The notes beneath the pieces were generated by a model, which saw nothing but the letters and a program-made list of their open reading frames with translations, searched no databases and was not told the origin of the DNA. A stretch of DNA of 64,000 nt from positions 1 to 64,000 of the forward strand of contig JADKCF010000013.1 of assembly GCA_016714765.1 (NCBI GenBank), in the 5' to 3' direction. The translations under genes and the position numbers were made by a program. This DNA is from Saprospiraceae bacterium (lineage in GTDB: Bacteria > Bacteroidota > Bacteroidia > Chitinophagales > Saprospiraceae). Position 1 is the first letter of the stretch; each line of letters opens with the position of its first letter. This document shows positions 1-9,205 of this stretch, piece by piece.

Positions 1-35
1 AGGTCAATGATAATGGACTTGCAGTTCTGGAAAAC

Positions 36-377
36 TCAAGCTAAGGGAGCAGTCACAACATTGGAAGTATAAACACCAAAACCATCAGTAACTATTGTAG
101 ACCATGAATTAACAATTTTATACATCTGTCCTATTGTTAATCCTGTTACTGAAGAGTTTTCAGAGAAATAAACACATGTAGTAATGGAAGCAACGGTGCA
201 CCCAACTGTCGGGTGCTGTAGCTGAGCCAAATGCAGCAGTTGAGCAAAATTACATTGGGCTACTACCATGTTTGTAAAACCTGCAGTAAATAAGGCACTT
301 AATAATGCCATTCGTAAATAAATCCTGCTTGTAAATTTTTTTTGGGGAAACTTAATGTGTAAACTTTCAATTCTCAT
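36..377 (-). CDS. Secreted protein fragment, probably T9SS-type surface protein
   Basis: The 113-residue frame starts with a basic segment and a hydrophobic stretch (about residues 21-40) ending near VVAQ, a plausible signal peptide. The mature part carries Cys residues and a short beta-rich segment of the kind found at the start of Bacteroidota secreted adhesin-like proteins. The stop at 36-38 may not be genuine: the sequence between the stop and the window edge, read in another frame, gives EFSRTASPLSLT, which would continue the fold naturally, so a one-base frameshift is likely and the gene probably runs off the left edge. I do not recognise a specific family. It is transcribed away from the repeat cluster on its 5' side. 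Confidence 0.4.
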   Translation of the reverse strand: MRIESLHIKFPQKKFTSRIYLRMALLSALFTAGFTNMVVAQCNFAQLLHLAQLQHPTVGCTVASITTCVYFSENSSVTGLTIGQMYKIVNSWSTIVTDGFGVYTSNVVTAPLA

Positions 378-640
378 GGATTGGTTGTGTTAAATTTGTT
401 AATAAATTAAAAATCACTCCTGTTCATTCTTTAAAACAAGAGCTAAAACTAAAAATTATATGGTCTTACGGGTTAATCAGCGACAATATTAAAAGGTTTT
501 TGGGATATAATGCAAATAATTTTATAATTTTAACATAAAACACTCCTTTTTTATATTATAAAAATCGTAATCTATAAAATGCTCAATATTACTTTTTTTA
601 TATCATGCTTATTAATTATATATGCAAAATAAATTTAAAC
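378..640. other. AT-rich intergenic stretch, no gene seen
   Basis: Very AT-rich sequence upstream of the leftward secreted-protein fragment. No convincing ORF, RNA gene or exact TAnnTTTG box was found. It presumably holds the promoter of the leftward gene. Confidence 0.5.
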
Positions 641-654
641 CAGCCATGTTAGGT

Positions 655-1027
655 GTTGTTGTGCAATTTCGACTCCAGCTGCCGGCGCTGCGCAATGTTG
701 TGTGATTTCGACTCCGTGTTACTGCGCTCAATCACCCGCACCTGTCTTCAAACGCAGAATTGTGACGAAGGTGAGCCCGGAGGAATCAGAGTCGAAGCCC
801 CGTCAGTTGTGTGATTTCGACTCCGTGTTACTGCGCTCAATCACCCAACAACATCACACCCAACAGGTGGCTGAGCACAACGCAATGAAGGTGGCTGAGC
901 GCAACGAAGTGGAGTCGAAGCCCGTGTTACTGCGCTCAACCAACACCACCTGTCTAAACGCAGGGTAAACCCAAGAGGTGTTTGAGCGCAACAGAAGGAG
1001 TCGAAGCCCCGTAATGAGTCGAAGCCC
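655..1027. repeat. Cluster of direct and inverted GTCGAAG/TTCGAC repeats
   Basis: A 41-bp unit occurs twice as an exact direct repeat (697-737 and 806-846). Its core TTTCGACTCC is also present at 667-676, 706-715 and 815-824. The complementary core GAGTCGAAGCCC occurs at 789-800, 912-923, 998-1009 and 1016-1027. Each core is accompanied by a GCTGAGCGCAAC-like or GCGCTCAATCACC-like arm, so units in opposite orientation can pair as large hairpins. The last unit ends one base before the dnaG stop codon (1028-1030). Composition is much more GC-rich than the flanks. Similar GAGTCGAAG intergenic repeats are scattered through many Bacteroidota genomes (general knowledge). Possible roles are a REP-like element, a transcript-end hairpin or a non-autonomous mobile repeat. 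Confidence 0.8.
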
Positions 1028-2977
1028 TTACAACGTCACTGTACCCAGTTTTGCAGCTATGTCATTGCGCTCCTGGAGCAGTACCTGCATGACTTTGAGA
1101 TTGATGATGTATTCTTCGGCATTCTTTTCGTCTGCTGTGGCCTGATCAAAATATGCCTGGAGCTCCTTGATGACTCGTTTGCTCTTGCGCAGCTGCAGTC
1201 TCAGCAGTGCATTTTCGGCATCTCTGACGTAGTTTTCGTCGGGCATTTTTTGGGTTTGGAGAAACATCTCCTTTTTTTCCCATGATGCATAGACGTAGGG
1301 TGTAGACAGCACATTGACAGCAAACTGACGGATCTCCTCGTCGGGATGGGAGATAAACCAGCTATGGTCAGGAGGGGCGCCCTGGTGGATACAGGTGGCA
1401 ACTTCCTCTATGATTTTGCGATAAAGGGAGATATCAAAATAAGTCAGTATGTTCTGCACACTGCTGATGATATGGTCCGCTACAGAAGTACCGCTCTGCT
1501 CGTCATAGATCATCCGGCCATAATGGATCAGGATGCTGGAGACGGCTCTTTCCTGCCAGGCATCGTCCCATACGAGTGTCGTTTCGGATGAGCTGAGTAC
1601 CGGTCTGGTCGTCAGCCAGTCTTCTTCTCTGTGTGCCGGAGGCTGATGTTCGGGAGCGGAAGTCTCCAGTTTTTTATTCCTGAGGTCAGCTTTGATGACT
1701 TTGTTGACTTCAGCATGGAGAATGGTCTCGCTGAGGTCGAGCATGGTGGCGCACTGACGGATATAGAGTGTCCGCTTGAATGTATCCGGTATTTTGGCTA
1801 CAGAGCTGACTATGTCTCTGATGACGGTGGTTTTACGGATAGGGTCATTGCCTGTCTCGTCGAGTAGCACACGTGTTTTAAAAAGATAAAGTCCTCCTCG
1901 TGTTCATGGAGATATGCGCGGGAAGGCTTCAGTACCTTGTGCCGCCAGGAATGAATCAGGGTCCTGACCATCGGGCAGCAATACCAGTTTGACATTCATA
2001 TCTGACTCCAGTACGAGGTCCAGCCCACGCAAGGCTGCTTTGATACCGGCAGGGTCACCATCGTAGATGATTTTGATATTGGGTGTATATCTTTTGATCA
2101 GCCTGATCTGCTCTCTGGTGAGCGAGGTACCTGATGATGCGACTACATTTTCTATCTGTCCCTGGTGGAGAGTGATGACATCTGTATATCCTTCTACCAG
2201 TATACATTCGTCGGCTTTTCTGATGGCCTCTTTGGCAAAAAACAAACCATAGAGCACCGCCCGCTTATTGTATATCTCTGACTCCGGAGAGTTGATATAT
2301 TTGGGTTGCTTTTTATCCGATGAAAGAGTACGGCCGGCAAAAGCTACGACCTTGCCACTTACATTGTGTATCGTAAACATCACCCGAGATCTGAAAAAAT
2401 CTAAATCCGATTTGGATGTCAATCCCAGGGTCCGCAAGTGTTCGATATTAAACTTTTTATCTATGGCCTTTTTGGTAAATTCATCTCTTTCTTCGGTAGC
2501 ATATCCTAATTGGAATTTTTTGATGGTAGATTCCCGGTATCCACGTTCCTTAAAGTAACTGAGGCCTATATTCCTGCCTTCACTTCTGTTGAACAATACG
2601 TCTGTAAAATAATCTCTGGCAAAATCATTGACAATATACAACGAATCGGTCACCTGCTTTTGTTCGATTTCCTGGGCTGTATTTTCGGTTTCTTCTATTT
2701 CAATGCGGTACCTGGCGGCCAGAAAACGCACAGCCTCCGGAAAACTCAGGTGCTCGTGATCCATGATGAATCGTACTGAATCGCCTCCCTTACCGCAACC
2801 GAAGCATTTGTATATGTTTTTGGATGGGGAGACTGTAAAGGAAGGTGTTTTTTCGTCGTGAAATGGGCAGTTGCCGATCATATTCACACCTCTACGCTTC
2901 AGATTGATAAAATCACCGATCACATCCTCTACGCGGGCGATGTTCATGACTTCCTGTACCGTCTTTTGTGTGATCAT
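1028..2977 (-). CDS. dnaG: DNA primase DnaG, frame broken by two compensating indels
   Basis: DnaG makes RNA primers at the replication fork. The N-terminal part shows the CHC2 zinc finger (Cys37, His40, Cys58, Cys61), the primase core, and TOPRIM motifs ECILVEGYTDV (around residue 260) and YDGDPAG. The C-terminal 280-residue part is the DnaB-binding region. The gene is about 650 codons, normal for Bacteroidota. The frame is broken twice: an extra base in the G run at 1920-1922 (plus strand) and a missing base in the T run at 1876-1879. Reading across both gives a continuous protein (EAFRAYLHEHEEDFIFLKTRVLLDETG in segments). Since dnaG is essential and the shifts cancel, they look like consensus errors. 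It lies directly downstream of dapB in the same direction (82 nt apart). Confidence 0.93.
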
Positions 2978-3059
2978 ATATATTTAGTGACCTTGGGTTC
3001 GATGAGCGTTTCGGGTTATAAAGCAAATAGCCAAATCAACATATCAGCATATCAGCCAT

Positions 3060-3788
3060 TTACCCAATTTCCAGCACATCCTTCATCTCAAAAACGCCTT
3101 TTTTACCGGATGCAATCCACTCTGCTGCAAGTACAGCACCTTTGGCAAACCCTGTTCGAGAGTGCGCTGTGTGCATGATTTCTATATCGTCTATCTCTGA
3201 AGAATACGTGACTACGTGTGTGCCGGGTGCGGGATCTTTCCGTTCTGAAGCAATATACAGGTTGCGGGAGTGATTGTCAGCAGGTGGTGTGATGGTCCAT
3301 ACTTTTTTACGCTCAAGGTTGTCTATGATATCTTTGGCGAGGGTGATGGCAGTACCGCTCGGCTTGTCCAGTTTGGCGGTGTGGTGTATTTCTTTGATAC
3401 CTACGTCATACACCTCATATTTATTCATGAGCTGAGCTAGTCGCTTGTTGATTTCAAAAAAGATATTGACACCTATACTAAAATTAGAAGCATAGAGGAA
3501 GGCACCTTGCTTTTTGGTACATAGCTCGTCTATCTCTTCCTTGCGATTGAGCCATCCGGTGGTCCCGGAGATCACAGGAATACCTACTTCCAGGCATTGG
3601 GCTATATTGGCATATGCGGATTCAGGAGTAGAAAACTCGATAGCCACATCTGCCCACTGAAGGACCCGCGGATTAAAATCCTGAAGATTGTGGCTGGAAA
3701 TCTTGCAGGTGATGGTGTGGCCTCTGCGGAGAGCGATGTCTTCTATGGCTTGACCCATCTTTCCGTATCCTATCAATGCTATATTCAT
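3060..3788 (-). CDS. dapB: 4-hydroxy-tetrahydrodipicolinate reductase
   Basis: Catalyses the NAD(P)H-dependent reduction step of the diaminopimelate/lysine pathway in the cytoplasm, supplying peptidoglycan precursor. The 242-residue product has the N-terminal Rossmann loop IGYGKMGQAI (residues 6-15), the GTTGW segment, and the family signature EIHHTAKLDKPSGTA with catalytic His and Lys. Length matches the short DapB form of Bacteroidota. An ATG start with a TATCTTTG -7 box on the minus strand (plus-strand 3815-3822) 27 nt upstream supports this start. dnaG follows in the same direction. Confidence 0.96.
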   Translation of the reverse strand: MNIALIGYGKMGQAIEDIALRRGHTITCKISSHNLQDFNPRVLQWADVAIEFSTPESAYANIAQCLEVGIPVISGTTGWLNRKEEIDELCTKKQGAFLYASNFSIGVNIFFEINKRLAQLMNKYEVYDVGIKEIHHTAKLDKPSGTAITLAKDIIDNLERKKVWTITPPADNHSRNLYIASERKDPAPGTHVVTYSSEIDDIEIMHTAHSRTGFAKGAVLAAEWIASGKKGVFEMKDVLEIG

Positions 3789-3814
3789 AACTAAAGCTGC
3801 TTTAATATGGAAGG

Positions 3815-3822
3815 CAAAGATA
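3815..3822 (-). promoter_or_regulatory. -7 box TATCTTTG upstream of dapB
   Basis: Exact match to the Bacteroidota -7 consensus TAnnTTTG on the minus strand, 27 nt before the dapB ATG. No clear TTTG -33 element at the usual 19-21 nt spacing. Confidence 0.55.
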
Positions 3823-3968
3823 AAATAATTGTGGAATAATCACTGTCCATATCGACAAAGTAAATATGCTGCTTCTTTTGAAAGAGATTTTTTATAAGAT
3901 ATATTGGTAAATGATATATGTAAATTCTATATCTTTACGGCCATTAAAATAATCATAAATAAAAAATT

Positions 3969-4496
3969 ATGTCTAATATATTGGGAGTAGGCTCGAGGGT
4001 AAAACACCCTGCATATGGGGATGGCGTCGTGATAGGAGCCGAAGTAGTTGCTTACAGAGTTTGTTTTATTACCTACGGCATCAAGCTAGTGGGCAAAGAG
4101 TACAGCGCCTGGGAAATCATAGAGAAGGTAGAGGCGGATGACAAAGTGTCATTTAGTGAAGCTGAAAAATCGCTGATCAAAATACTGAAAACATGGTCAG
4201 ATATCAGCGAGGTAGTGCCACTGGGAGATAAATGGAAAAACGGTCTTATGATCCTGAAACCTGAAGACCCTGCCCTGAAGCCCAAGGAAATACCTGTAGA
4301 TGCTTTTTTTCATAAAATAGTGATGGTCAGAGACCGCCTCAGAGTCATGGAGCAGCGGATCAATGCCAGCACACTGACTGACGAAGATAAGGTCAACCTG
4401 CAGCAATACATCACAAGGATATACGGCAGCCTCACGACCTTCAACATCCTGTTTAAAAACAAGGAAGACCAGTTTGTAGGCGAAAAAACAGAATGA
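3969..4496 (+). CDS. Conserved hypothetical protein with CarD/PcrA-tail-like N-terminus
   Basis: A 175-residue soluble protein. Residues 6-22 (GVGSRVKHPAYGDGVV) resemble the small SH3-like motif 'G..V.H..FG.G.V' of CarD/TRCF N-termini and UvrD/PcrA tails, which bind RNA polymerase or other proteins. The rest is mostly helical, with a charged segment in the last 60 residues. There is no signal peptide or membrane segment. It begins a rightward series, but the 70-nt gap to the next gene gives no functional clue. The role is unknown; an RNA-polymerase or protein-interaction function is only an inference from the motif. Confidence 0.7.
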   Translation: MSNILGVGSRVKHPAYGDGVVIGAEVVAYRVCFITYGIKLVGKEYSAWEIIEKVEADDKVSFSEAEKSLIKILKTWSDISEVVPLGDKWKNGLMILKPEDPALKPKEIPVDAFFHKIVMVRDRLRVMEQRINASTLTDEDKVNLQQYITRIYGSLTTFNILFKNKEDQFVGEKTE

Positions 4497-4569
4497 TCAG
4501 TTGTAGAATCATCCGGCAATTGGAAACAAAAGATGCTTTTTTCGGCTTTATATTGAAAATTCAGGAAAC

Positions 4570-5868
4570 ATGTTCAGGAAAATATACTTTTGGATGCTGC
4601 TTGTCATCACTGGTGGCTGTGTTGCACCCAATGTCACATTCGAAAAAATACCTCCGGGCATATGGCGAGGTGCACTGCTGCTCGATAGGGTGCCTGTCAC
4701 AAAATATGGGGATGACAGAGATGTAGTTAAAAAGTTTGACACAGATTCCGAGCTGCCATTTATATTCGAAGTAGTATATGACAATGACACTACTTTTCAC
4801 ATAGTCATCCATAATGCTGACGAAAGGATACAAGTAAACGATATCTCTTTTGGCAGGGATAAGGCTACCGCCAAAGATACTGTCATCATGGATTTTCCGG
4901 TATATGACACGCAAATCAAAGCCATCTACGAAGACGGGGTGATGGAAGGTGACTGGATCGTAGGATATAAGAAGGATTACCGCATACCGTTCAAGGCAGT
5001 ATATGGAGTGGGGGAGCGGTTTTCCCCTGTGGATAATGCTGCACCGGCAGATGTGAGCGGTAAGTGGGCTACAACATTTGAGATAGGCACAGCTGATGAG
5101 TACAAGGCTGTAGGTGTATTCGATCAGAAAGGCAATCAGGTGACAGGTACTTTTCTCACTGAGACAGGAGACTACCGGTATCTCGAAGGAAAGGTGGTCA
5201 ACCGTAAGCTCTATTTGTCAGCTTTCGATGGTGCCCATGCTTTTTTGTTCCAGGGCAAAATGATGGAAAACGGGACACTGAGCGGGACTTTCAGATCAGG
5301 AAGCCAGTACACAACCAACTGGGAGGCCTCCAAAGATGACCGAGCCACACTGGCGAGTGCTTACGACCTCACCAAAGCCAAAGACTCATCTCCACTGGAT
5401 TTTACTTTCGAAAATGAAAGTGGTAAGATGATCAGTCTTAGCGCTGACTCCTACACCAACAAAATAAAAATTATACAGATCATGGGTACCTGGTGTCCCA
5501 ACTGTATGGACGAAACAAAGTTTCTGCAGGCATACTTTGCTGAGCATCCTGACCCGGATGTAGCCATCATCAGTTTGGGTTTTGAGCGATACAAAGACGC
5601 TGAGCTCTCAAAAAAAGCTCTGAAAAGATTTAAAACTAAAATGAATATTAGTCACGAAGTGCTCTATGCCGGATATTATGACAAAAAGGAAGCTGCTGCC
5701 AAAGTCCCGCAGCTCGACAAAATAATGTCTTATCCTACCATGATCATCACAGACAAGCAAAACAGGATTTTTAAAATACACACTGGTTTCTCTGGCCCGG
5801 CGACACCCGGCTACGCTGCCTTTAAGGCAGAATTTACAAAGATTTTAGAAGAAGCAAAACAAAAATAG
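4570..5868 (+). CDS. TlpA/ResA-like thioredoxin-fold lipoprotein
   Basis: The 432-residue protein begins with a hydrophobic segment ending in ITGGC, an acceptable lipobox, so it is probably an envelope lipoprotein. The N-terminal 260 residues are beta-rich and of unknown function. The C-terminal third is a thioredoxin/TlpA domain with the redox motif GTWCPNC (Cys309 and Cys312) and the cis-proline segment SYPTMII. Such proteins act as periplasmic thiol-disulfide reductants. The stop codon is 4 nt before the SDR gene, so the two are probably co-transcribed. Only the C-terminal domain is firmly recognised. Confidence 0.85.
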   Translation: MFRKIYFWMLLVITGGCVAPNVTFEKIPPGIWRGALLLDRVPVTKYGDDRDVVKKFDTDSELPFIFEVVYDNDTTFHIVIHNADERIQVNDISFGRDKATAKDTVIMDFPVYDTQIKAIYEDGVMEGDWIVGYKKDYRIPFKAVYGVGERFSPVDNAAPADVSGKWATTFEIGTADEYKAVGVFDQKGNQVTGTFLTETGDYRYLEGKVVNRKLYLSAFDGAHAFLFQGKMMENGTLSGTFRSGSQYTTNWEASKDDRATLASAYDLTKAKDSSPLDFTFENESGKMISLSADSYTNKIKIIQIMGTWCPNCMDETKFLQAYFAEHPDPDVAIISLGFERYKDAELSKKALKRFKTKMNISHEVLYAGYYDKKEAAAKVPQLDKIMSYPTMIITDKQNRIFKIHTGFSGPATPGYAAFKAEFTKILEEAKQK

Positions 5869-5872
5869 CACC

Positions 5873-6661
5873 ATGTCATCGATGCCCATCACCAAAACAG
5901 TTTTAATCACAGGTGCCACTTCGGGCATAGGATATGCCACGGCCAGAATATTTGCAAAAAATGGTTACAGGCTTATCCTCACGGGAAGACGCAAGGACAG
6001 ACTCGAAGAAATAAAACAAAAACTGATAAAAAAATATGGCATAGAGGTGACGACGCTGTGTTTTGACATCAGAAATCAGTCAGCTACCACCAAAGCATAC
6101 AAATCGCTTAAATCAGGCTGGAAGACGATAGACATACTCATCAACAATGCCGGACTTGCCAAGGGTTTTAGTCCTATCCACGAAGGTAAAATCGATGACT
6201 GGGAAACCATGATAGACACCAACATCAAAGGACTGCTGTACATCACCCGTCTGGTGAGCCCCGATATGGTAGCCGCCAATAGAGGTCATATCATCAATAT
6301 CTGCTCTACTGCAGGTCATGAAGTCTATCCCAATGGAAACGTGTATGCTGCTACAAAATTTGCTGTGGATGCACTGACCAAATCTATGAGGCTTGACCTG
6401 TATAAATTTGGCATCAGAGTCAGCCAGGTATCTCCGGGCCATGTCGAAGAGACAGAATTTGCCCTTGTAAGATTTGACGGTGACGAAAAACGTGCAAAAA
6501 TCTATGAAGATTTTGTACCATTAAAATCCAAAGATGTAGCTGAAACCGTATTTTTTATATCCACCAGACCCCGACATGTCAATATACAGGATGTGCTGAT
6601 GATGGGCACGCAGCAGGCTGGCAATAATTTTATAGACAGAAGTGGGAGAGCTGACAGATGA
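5873..6661 (+). CDS. Short-chain dehydrogenase/reductase (YdfG-like)
   Basis: Classical SDR of 262 residues. The cofactor-binding glycine motif TGATSGIG is at residues 13-20, NNAG lies around residue 93, and the catalytic Ser-Tyr-Lys is in STAGHEVY and YAATK. The arginine-rich region after the glycine motif (GRRKDR) suggests NADP(H) preference. The closest named family by eye is the YdfG group of serine/3-hydroxy acid dehydrogenases, but the substrate cannot be read from sequence. Start could be the ATG at 5873 or the fourth codon. It is tightly linked to the upstream thioredoxin-like lipoprotein gene. Confidence 0.88.
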   Translation: MSSMPITKTVLITGATSGIGYATARIFAKNGYRLILTGRRKDRLEEIKQKLIKKYGIEVTTLCFDIRNQSATTKAYKSLKSGWKTIDILINNAGLAKGFSPIHEGKIDDWETMIDTNIKGLLYITRLVSPDMVAANRGHIINICSTAGHEVYPNGNVYAATKFAVDALTKSMRLDLYKFGIRVSQVSPGHVEETEFALVRFDGDEKRAKIYEDFVPLKSKDVAETVFFISTRPRHVNIQDVLMMGTQQAGNNFIDRSGRADR

Positions 6662-6750
6662 TCAGATATGAAATAGTCAAAAACAGGTCAAATTTAAAAA
6701 CCATTGCAGGAGTACTTTGTTTGCCCTTACAATCATATATTGCTTAAAGG

Positions 6751-8178
6751 ATGAAACATACAGCCATTGTTTGGTTTAGAAATGATCTTCGCCTCCATGA
6801 CAATGAAGCTCTCACTGAAGCGTTGCTAAAAGCCGAAATGGTGGTCCCCGTATTTGTTTTTGACGAAAGGGTTTTTAAAGGGAAAACAAGCTTTGGTTTT
6901 TCTAAAACGTCTGTATACAGAACCAAATTTATAATAGAGTCCGTCCTTGACTTACGGGCCCATCTTCGCAAGTTGGGCAGTGACCTTATTATCAGAACGG
7001 GGAAGCCCGAAGAAGAGATCAGTCGGTTGGCTGCAGAAGTACAATCCCAGTGGGTCTATTGTAACAGGGAGCGCACAACTGAGGAGGTCAGCGTACAGGA
7101 CAAACTCGAAAAAAACCTCTGGAAAATAGGGCAGGAATTGTGCTATGTGCGCGGTAAAATGCTGTATCATACCGCAGATTTACCATTTCCGGTGAGTCAG
7201 GTGCCTGATATTTTCACCACATTCAGAAAAGAAATAGAAAATATCATCCCGCTCCGCAAGCCCTTAGAAGCGCCCGAAGTAATACCTTTTCCTGTATACC
7301 GGCATGATAGGGGAGAGGTGCCTACTCTCGCTGACCTGGGAAAAGAGACAGTGCCTTATCAACATATAGAAAACGAAAAATTTATTGGTGGCGAAAGTCA
7401 TGCTCTAAAGCAATTGCACTATTATTTATATGAAACCAACCATATTTCGCAGTATAAGGAAACTAGAAATAAAATGTTGGGATGGACATTTTCCAGCAAG
7501 TTTTCGGCATGGCTGGCCATAGGATGCCTGTCACCTAAGAAAGTAATGCAGGAACTATTGCAATACGAAAAAACAGTCAATAAAAATGAATCTACATACT
7601 GGTTATATTTCGAACTTTTGTGGAGAGATTATTTCAGATTGATCGGTAAAAAGTACGGAAACAGAATATTCCAAAAAAATGGCATCAGAAATATACAAAA
7701 TGGTGGCAGAGATGATATGGTAGCTTTTCATGCCTGGAGAGATGGCAAAACCGGAGTACCACTCATAGATGCCAACATGAGACAACTGGCACAAACTGGA
7801 TTTATGTCCAACAGAGGACGGCAAAATGTGGCTAGTTTCCTCATAAAAGATCTGAAAGTAAACTGGTTGATAGGTGCTGAATATTTCGAATCTATGCTCA
7901 TCGATTATGACCCATGCTCCAATTACGGCAACTGGAATTATATCGCAGGAATAGGCAATGATCCCAGAGAAGATCGCTGTTTTAATATCCCGCTTCAGTC
8001 CAAAAAATATGACCCTAACGGAGATTTTATCAGATACTGGATCCCTGAATTGGATGCTGTACCAGGGACACATATACATCAGCCAGATTTGATGTCCATA
8101 GAAATGCAGGCAAAGTATGGTTTCATCACCGGAAAAGACTACCCGTCAGCCATCATCAATACGGCAAAGTGGATTTAA
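6751..8178 (+). CDS. Cryptochrome DASH / photolyase family protein
   Basis: The 475-residue protein opens with the photolyase alpha/beta domain (WFRNDLRLHDNEAL) and ends with the FAD-binding helical domain: LLWRDYFRLIGKKYGNRIF, TGVPLIDANMRQLAQTGFMS, NRGRQNVASFLIKDL, DYDPCSNYGNWNY, GIGNDPREDR and the KYDPNGDFI tail. The phrases NRGRQNVASF and the KYDP tail are typical of CRY-DASH rather than CPD photolyase. CRY-DASH proteins bind FAD and an antenna cofactor and repair CPDs mainly in single-stranded DNA or act as light sensors. Length is normal. It stands alone, about 90 nt after the SDR gene. Confidence 0.95.
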   Translation: MKHTAIVWFRNDLRLHDNEALTEALLKAEMVVPVFVFDERVFKGKTSFGFSKTSVYRTKFIIESVLDLRAHLRKLGSDLIIRTGKPEEEISRLAAEVQSQWVYCNRERTTEEVSVQDKLEKNLWKIGQELCYVRGKMLYHTADLPFPVSQVPDIFTTFRKEIENIIPLRKPLEAPEVIPFPVYRHDRGEVPTLADLGKETVPYQHIENEKFIGGESHALKQLHYYLYETNHISQYKETRNKMLGWTFSSKFSAWLAIGCLSPKKVMQELLQYEKTVNKNESTYWLYFELLWRDYFRLIGKKYGNRIFQKNGIRNIQNGGRDDMVAFHAWRDGKTGVPLIDANMRQLAQTGFMSNRGRQNVASFLIKDLKVNWLIGAEYFESMLIDYDPCSNYGNWNYIAGIGNDPREDRCFNIPLQSKKYDPNGDFIRYWIPELDAVPGTHIHQPDLMSIEMQAKYGFITGKDYPSAIINTAKWI

Positions 8179-8230
8179 AATCTTAATATTTGCTTAAATT
8201 TTGTCTTAAAGAAGGTAAAAGTGAAACTAT

Positions 8231-8262
8231 TTTGGTCAAATAAACATTATGTCTTACGTTTG
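8231..8262 (+). promoter_or_regulatory. Full Bacteroidota promoter TTTG-N20-TACGTTTG
   Basis: A -33 element TTTG (8231-8234) is followed after 20 nt by the -7 box TACGTTTG (8255-8262), the textbook spacing for Bacteroidota primary sigma. It lies 43 nt before the ATG at 8306 and overlaps the more upstream ATG at 8249, which shows 8306 is the real start. Confidence 0.75.
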
Positions 8263-8305
8263 CAATAATTATAATTTTGAATCATTTAAATCAATCATTA
8301 AACAA

Positions 8306-9013
8306 ATGAAAAACATTTTTTCTTTTACACTATTAATGTTCTTTATATCAAGCAGTTATATGCTTTCAGCTCAGAAAACACTTGATAAAGGATCTGTCAA
8401 AATGGAAATCACCAAAGTCAGCGCTGAAGACCCTCAGATGGCGATGAGCCTGGAAATGATGAAAGGATCACAAACAGAAGTATTTTTTAAAGATGACCAG
8501 CATCTGACCAGTATGGATATGATGGGCGGTATGGTCAAAATGCAGGTATTTGTAGAAAAAAACAAAAATATGATGAATATGCTGTTTGATGCCATGGGTA
8601 ATAAAACATGGATTGAATCCAAATTGGACGAAAGCCAAAGTGCACAACAAAAAGAAATCGCATCCAAATCAAGTATCGTTTATGACAAAAAAGATACCAA
8701 AGACATACTTGGATACAAGTGCTATAAAATGACAGTGACCAATCCGGAAATGGAAGGAATGACAGTCACTGGTTATGTTACAGAGGATATAAAAACCAAA
8801 GCTAATCTCGTACAAGGATTTCAGTCACTTGAATTTGCAGGTTTTACTATGGAATTTACGGTAAGTAATCCTCAGTTTTCTATGACAATGACAGCCGTGG
8901 AAGTCAAAGATACTCTGGACGAATCTAAATTTGTAATAGATACTAAAGGTTATAAAAAAATGACCATGGAAGAATTTCAAAAATCCATGGGTGGTATGGG
9001 AATGGGATTCTAA
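8306..9013 (+). CDS. DUF4412-like exported protein
   Basis: Starts at the ATG at 8306 because the frame then opens with a standard signal peptide (MKNIFSFTLLMFFISSSYML, cleavage near SAQ), and a promoter overlaps the upstream ATG. The 235-residue product is Met-rich. It contains the pattern YDKKDTKDILGYKCYKM, followed by a threonine-rich strand and the ending KKMTMEEFQKSMGG, which match my memory of DUF4412 proteins (a LolA/LolB-like beta fold in the periplasm). Function is unknown. A strong terminator follows, so this is a single-gene unit. Confidence 0.75.
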   Translation: MKNIFSFTLLMFFISSSYMLSAQKTLDKGSVKMEITKVSAEDPQMAMSLEMMKGSQTEVFFKDDQHLTSMDMMGGMVKMQVFVEKNKNMMNMLFDAMGNKTWIESKLDESQSAQQKEIASKSSIVYDKKDTKDILGYKCYKMTVTNPEMEGMTVTGYVTEDIKTKANLVQGFQSLEFAGFTMEFTVSNPQFSMTMTAVEVKDTLDESKFVIDTKGYKKMTMEEFQKSMGGMGMGF

Positions 9014-9046
9014 TTCTGGAATCACCATAATCAGTAGTAAAGTAAG

Positions 9047-9080
9047 AAGGCATACAATATTTGTGTGCCTTTTCTTTTTA
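9047..9080 (+). terminator. Intrinsic terminator after the DUF4412-like gene
   Basis: Inverted repeat AAGGCATACA / TGTGTGCCTT around a short AT loop, followed by TTTCTTTTTA. It ends the 8306-9013 unit. Confidence 0.8.
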
Positions 9081-9205
9081 ATCTTTTAGCCTATAATTAA
9101 TATTATGTTAAATAGAGTATTTGAAAGAGTCAGCACAATTAAGTACCCTGTCCACTCATCAGATGTCATTTATAATTGTTATGTTTGCAGTCTAATTTAA
9201 AGATC

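Noticed and set aside
702..968. Open frame of 88 codons on the plus strand
   Set aside because: It lies entirely within the repeat cluster; the translation reflects repeat units, not a protein.
7603..8079. 158-codon minus-strand ORF
   Set aside because: Antisense to the strongly conserved C-terminal domain of the CRY-DASH gene.
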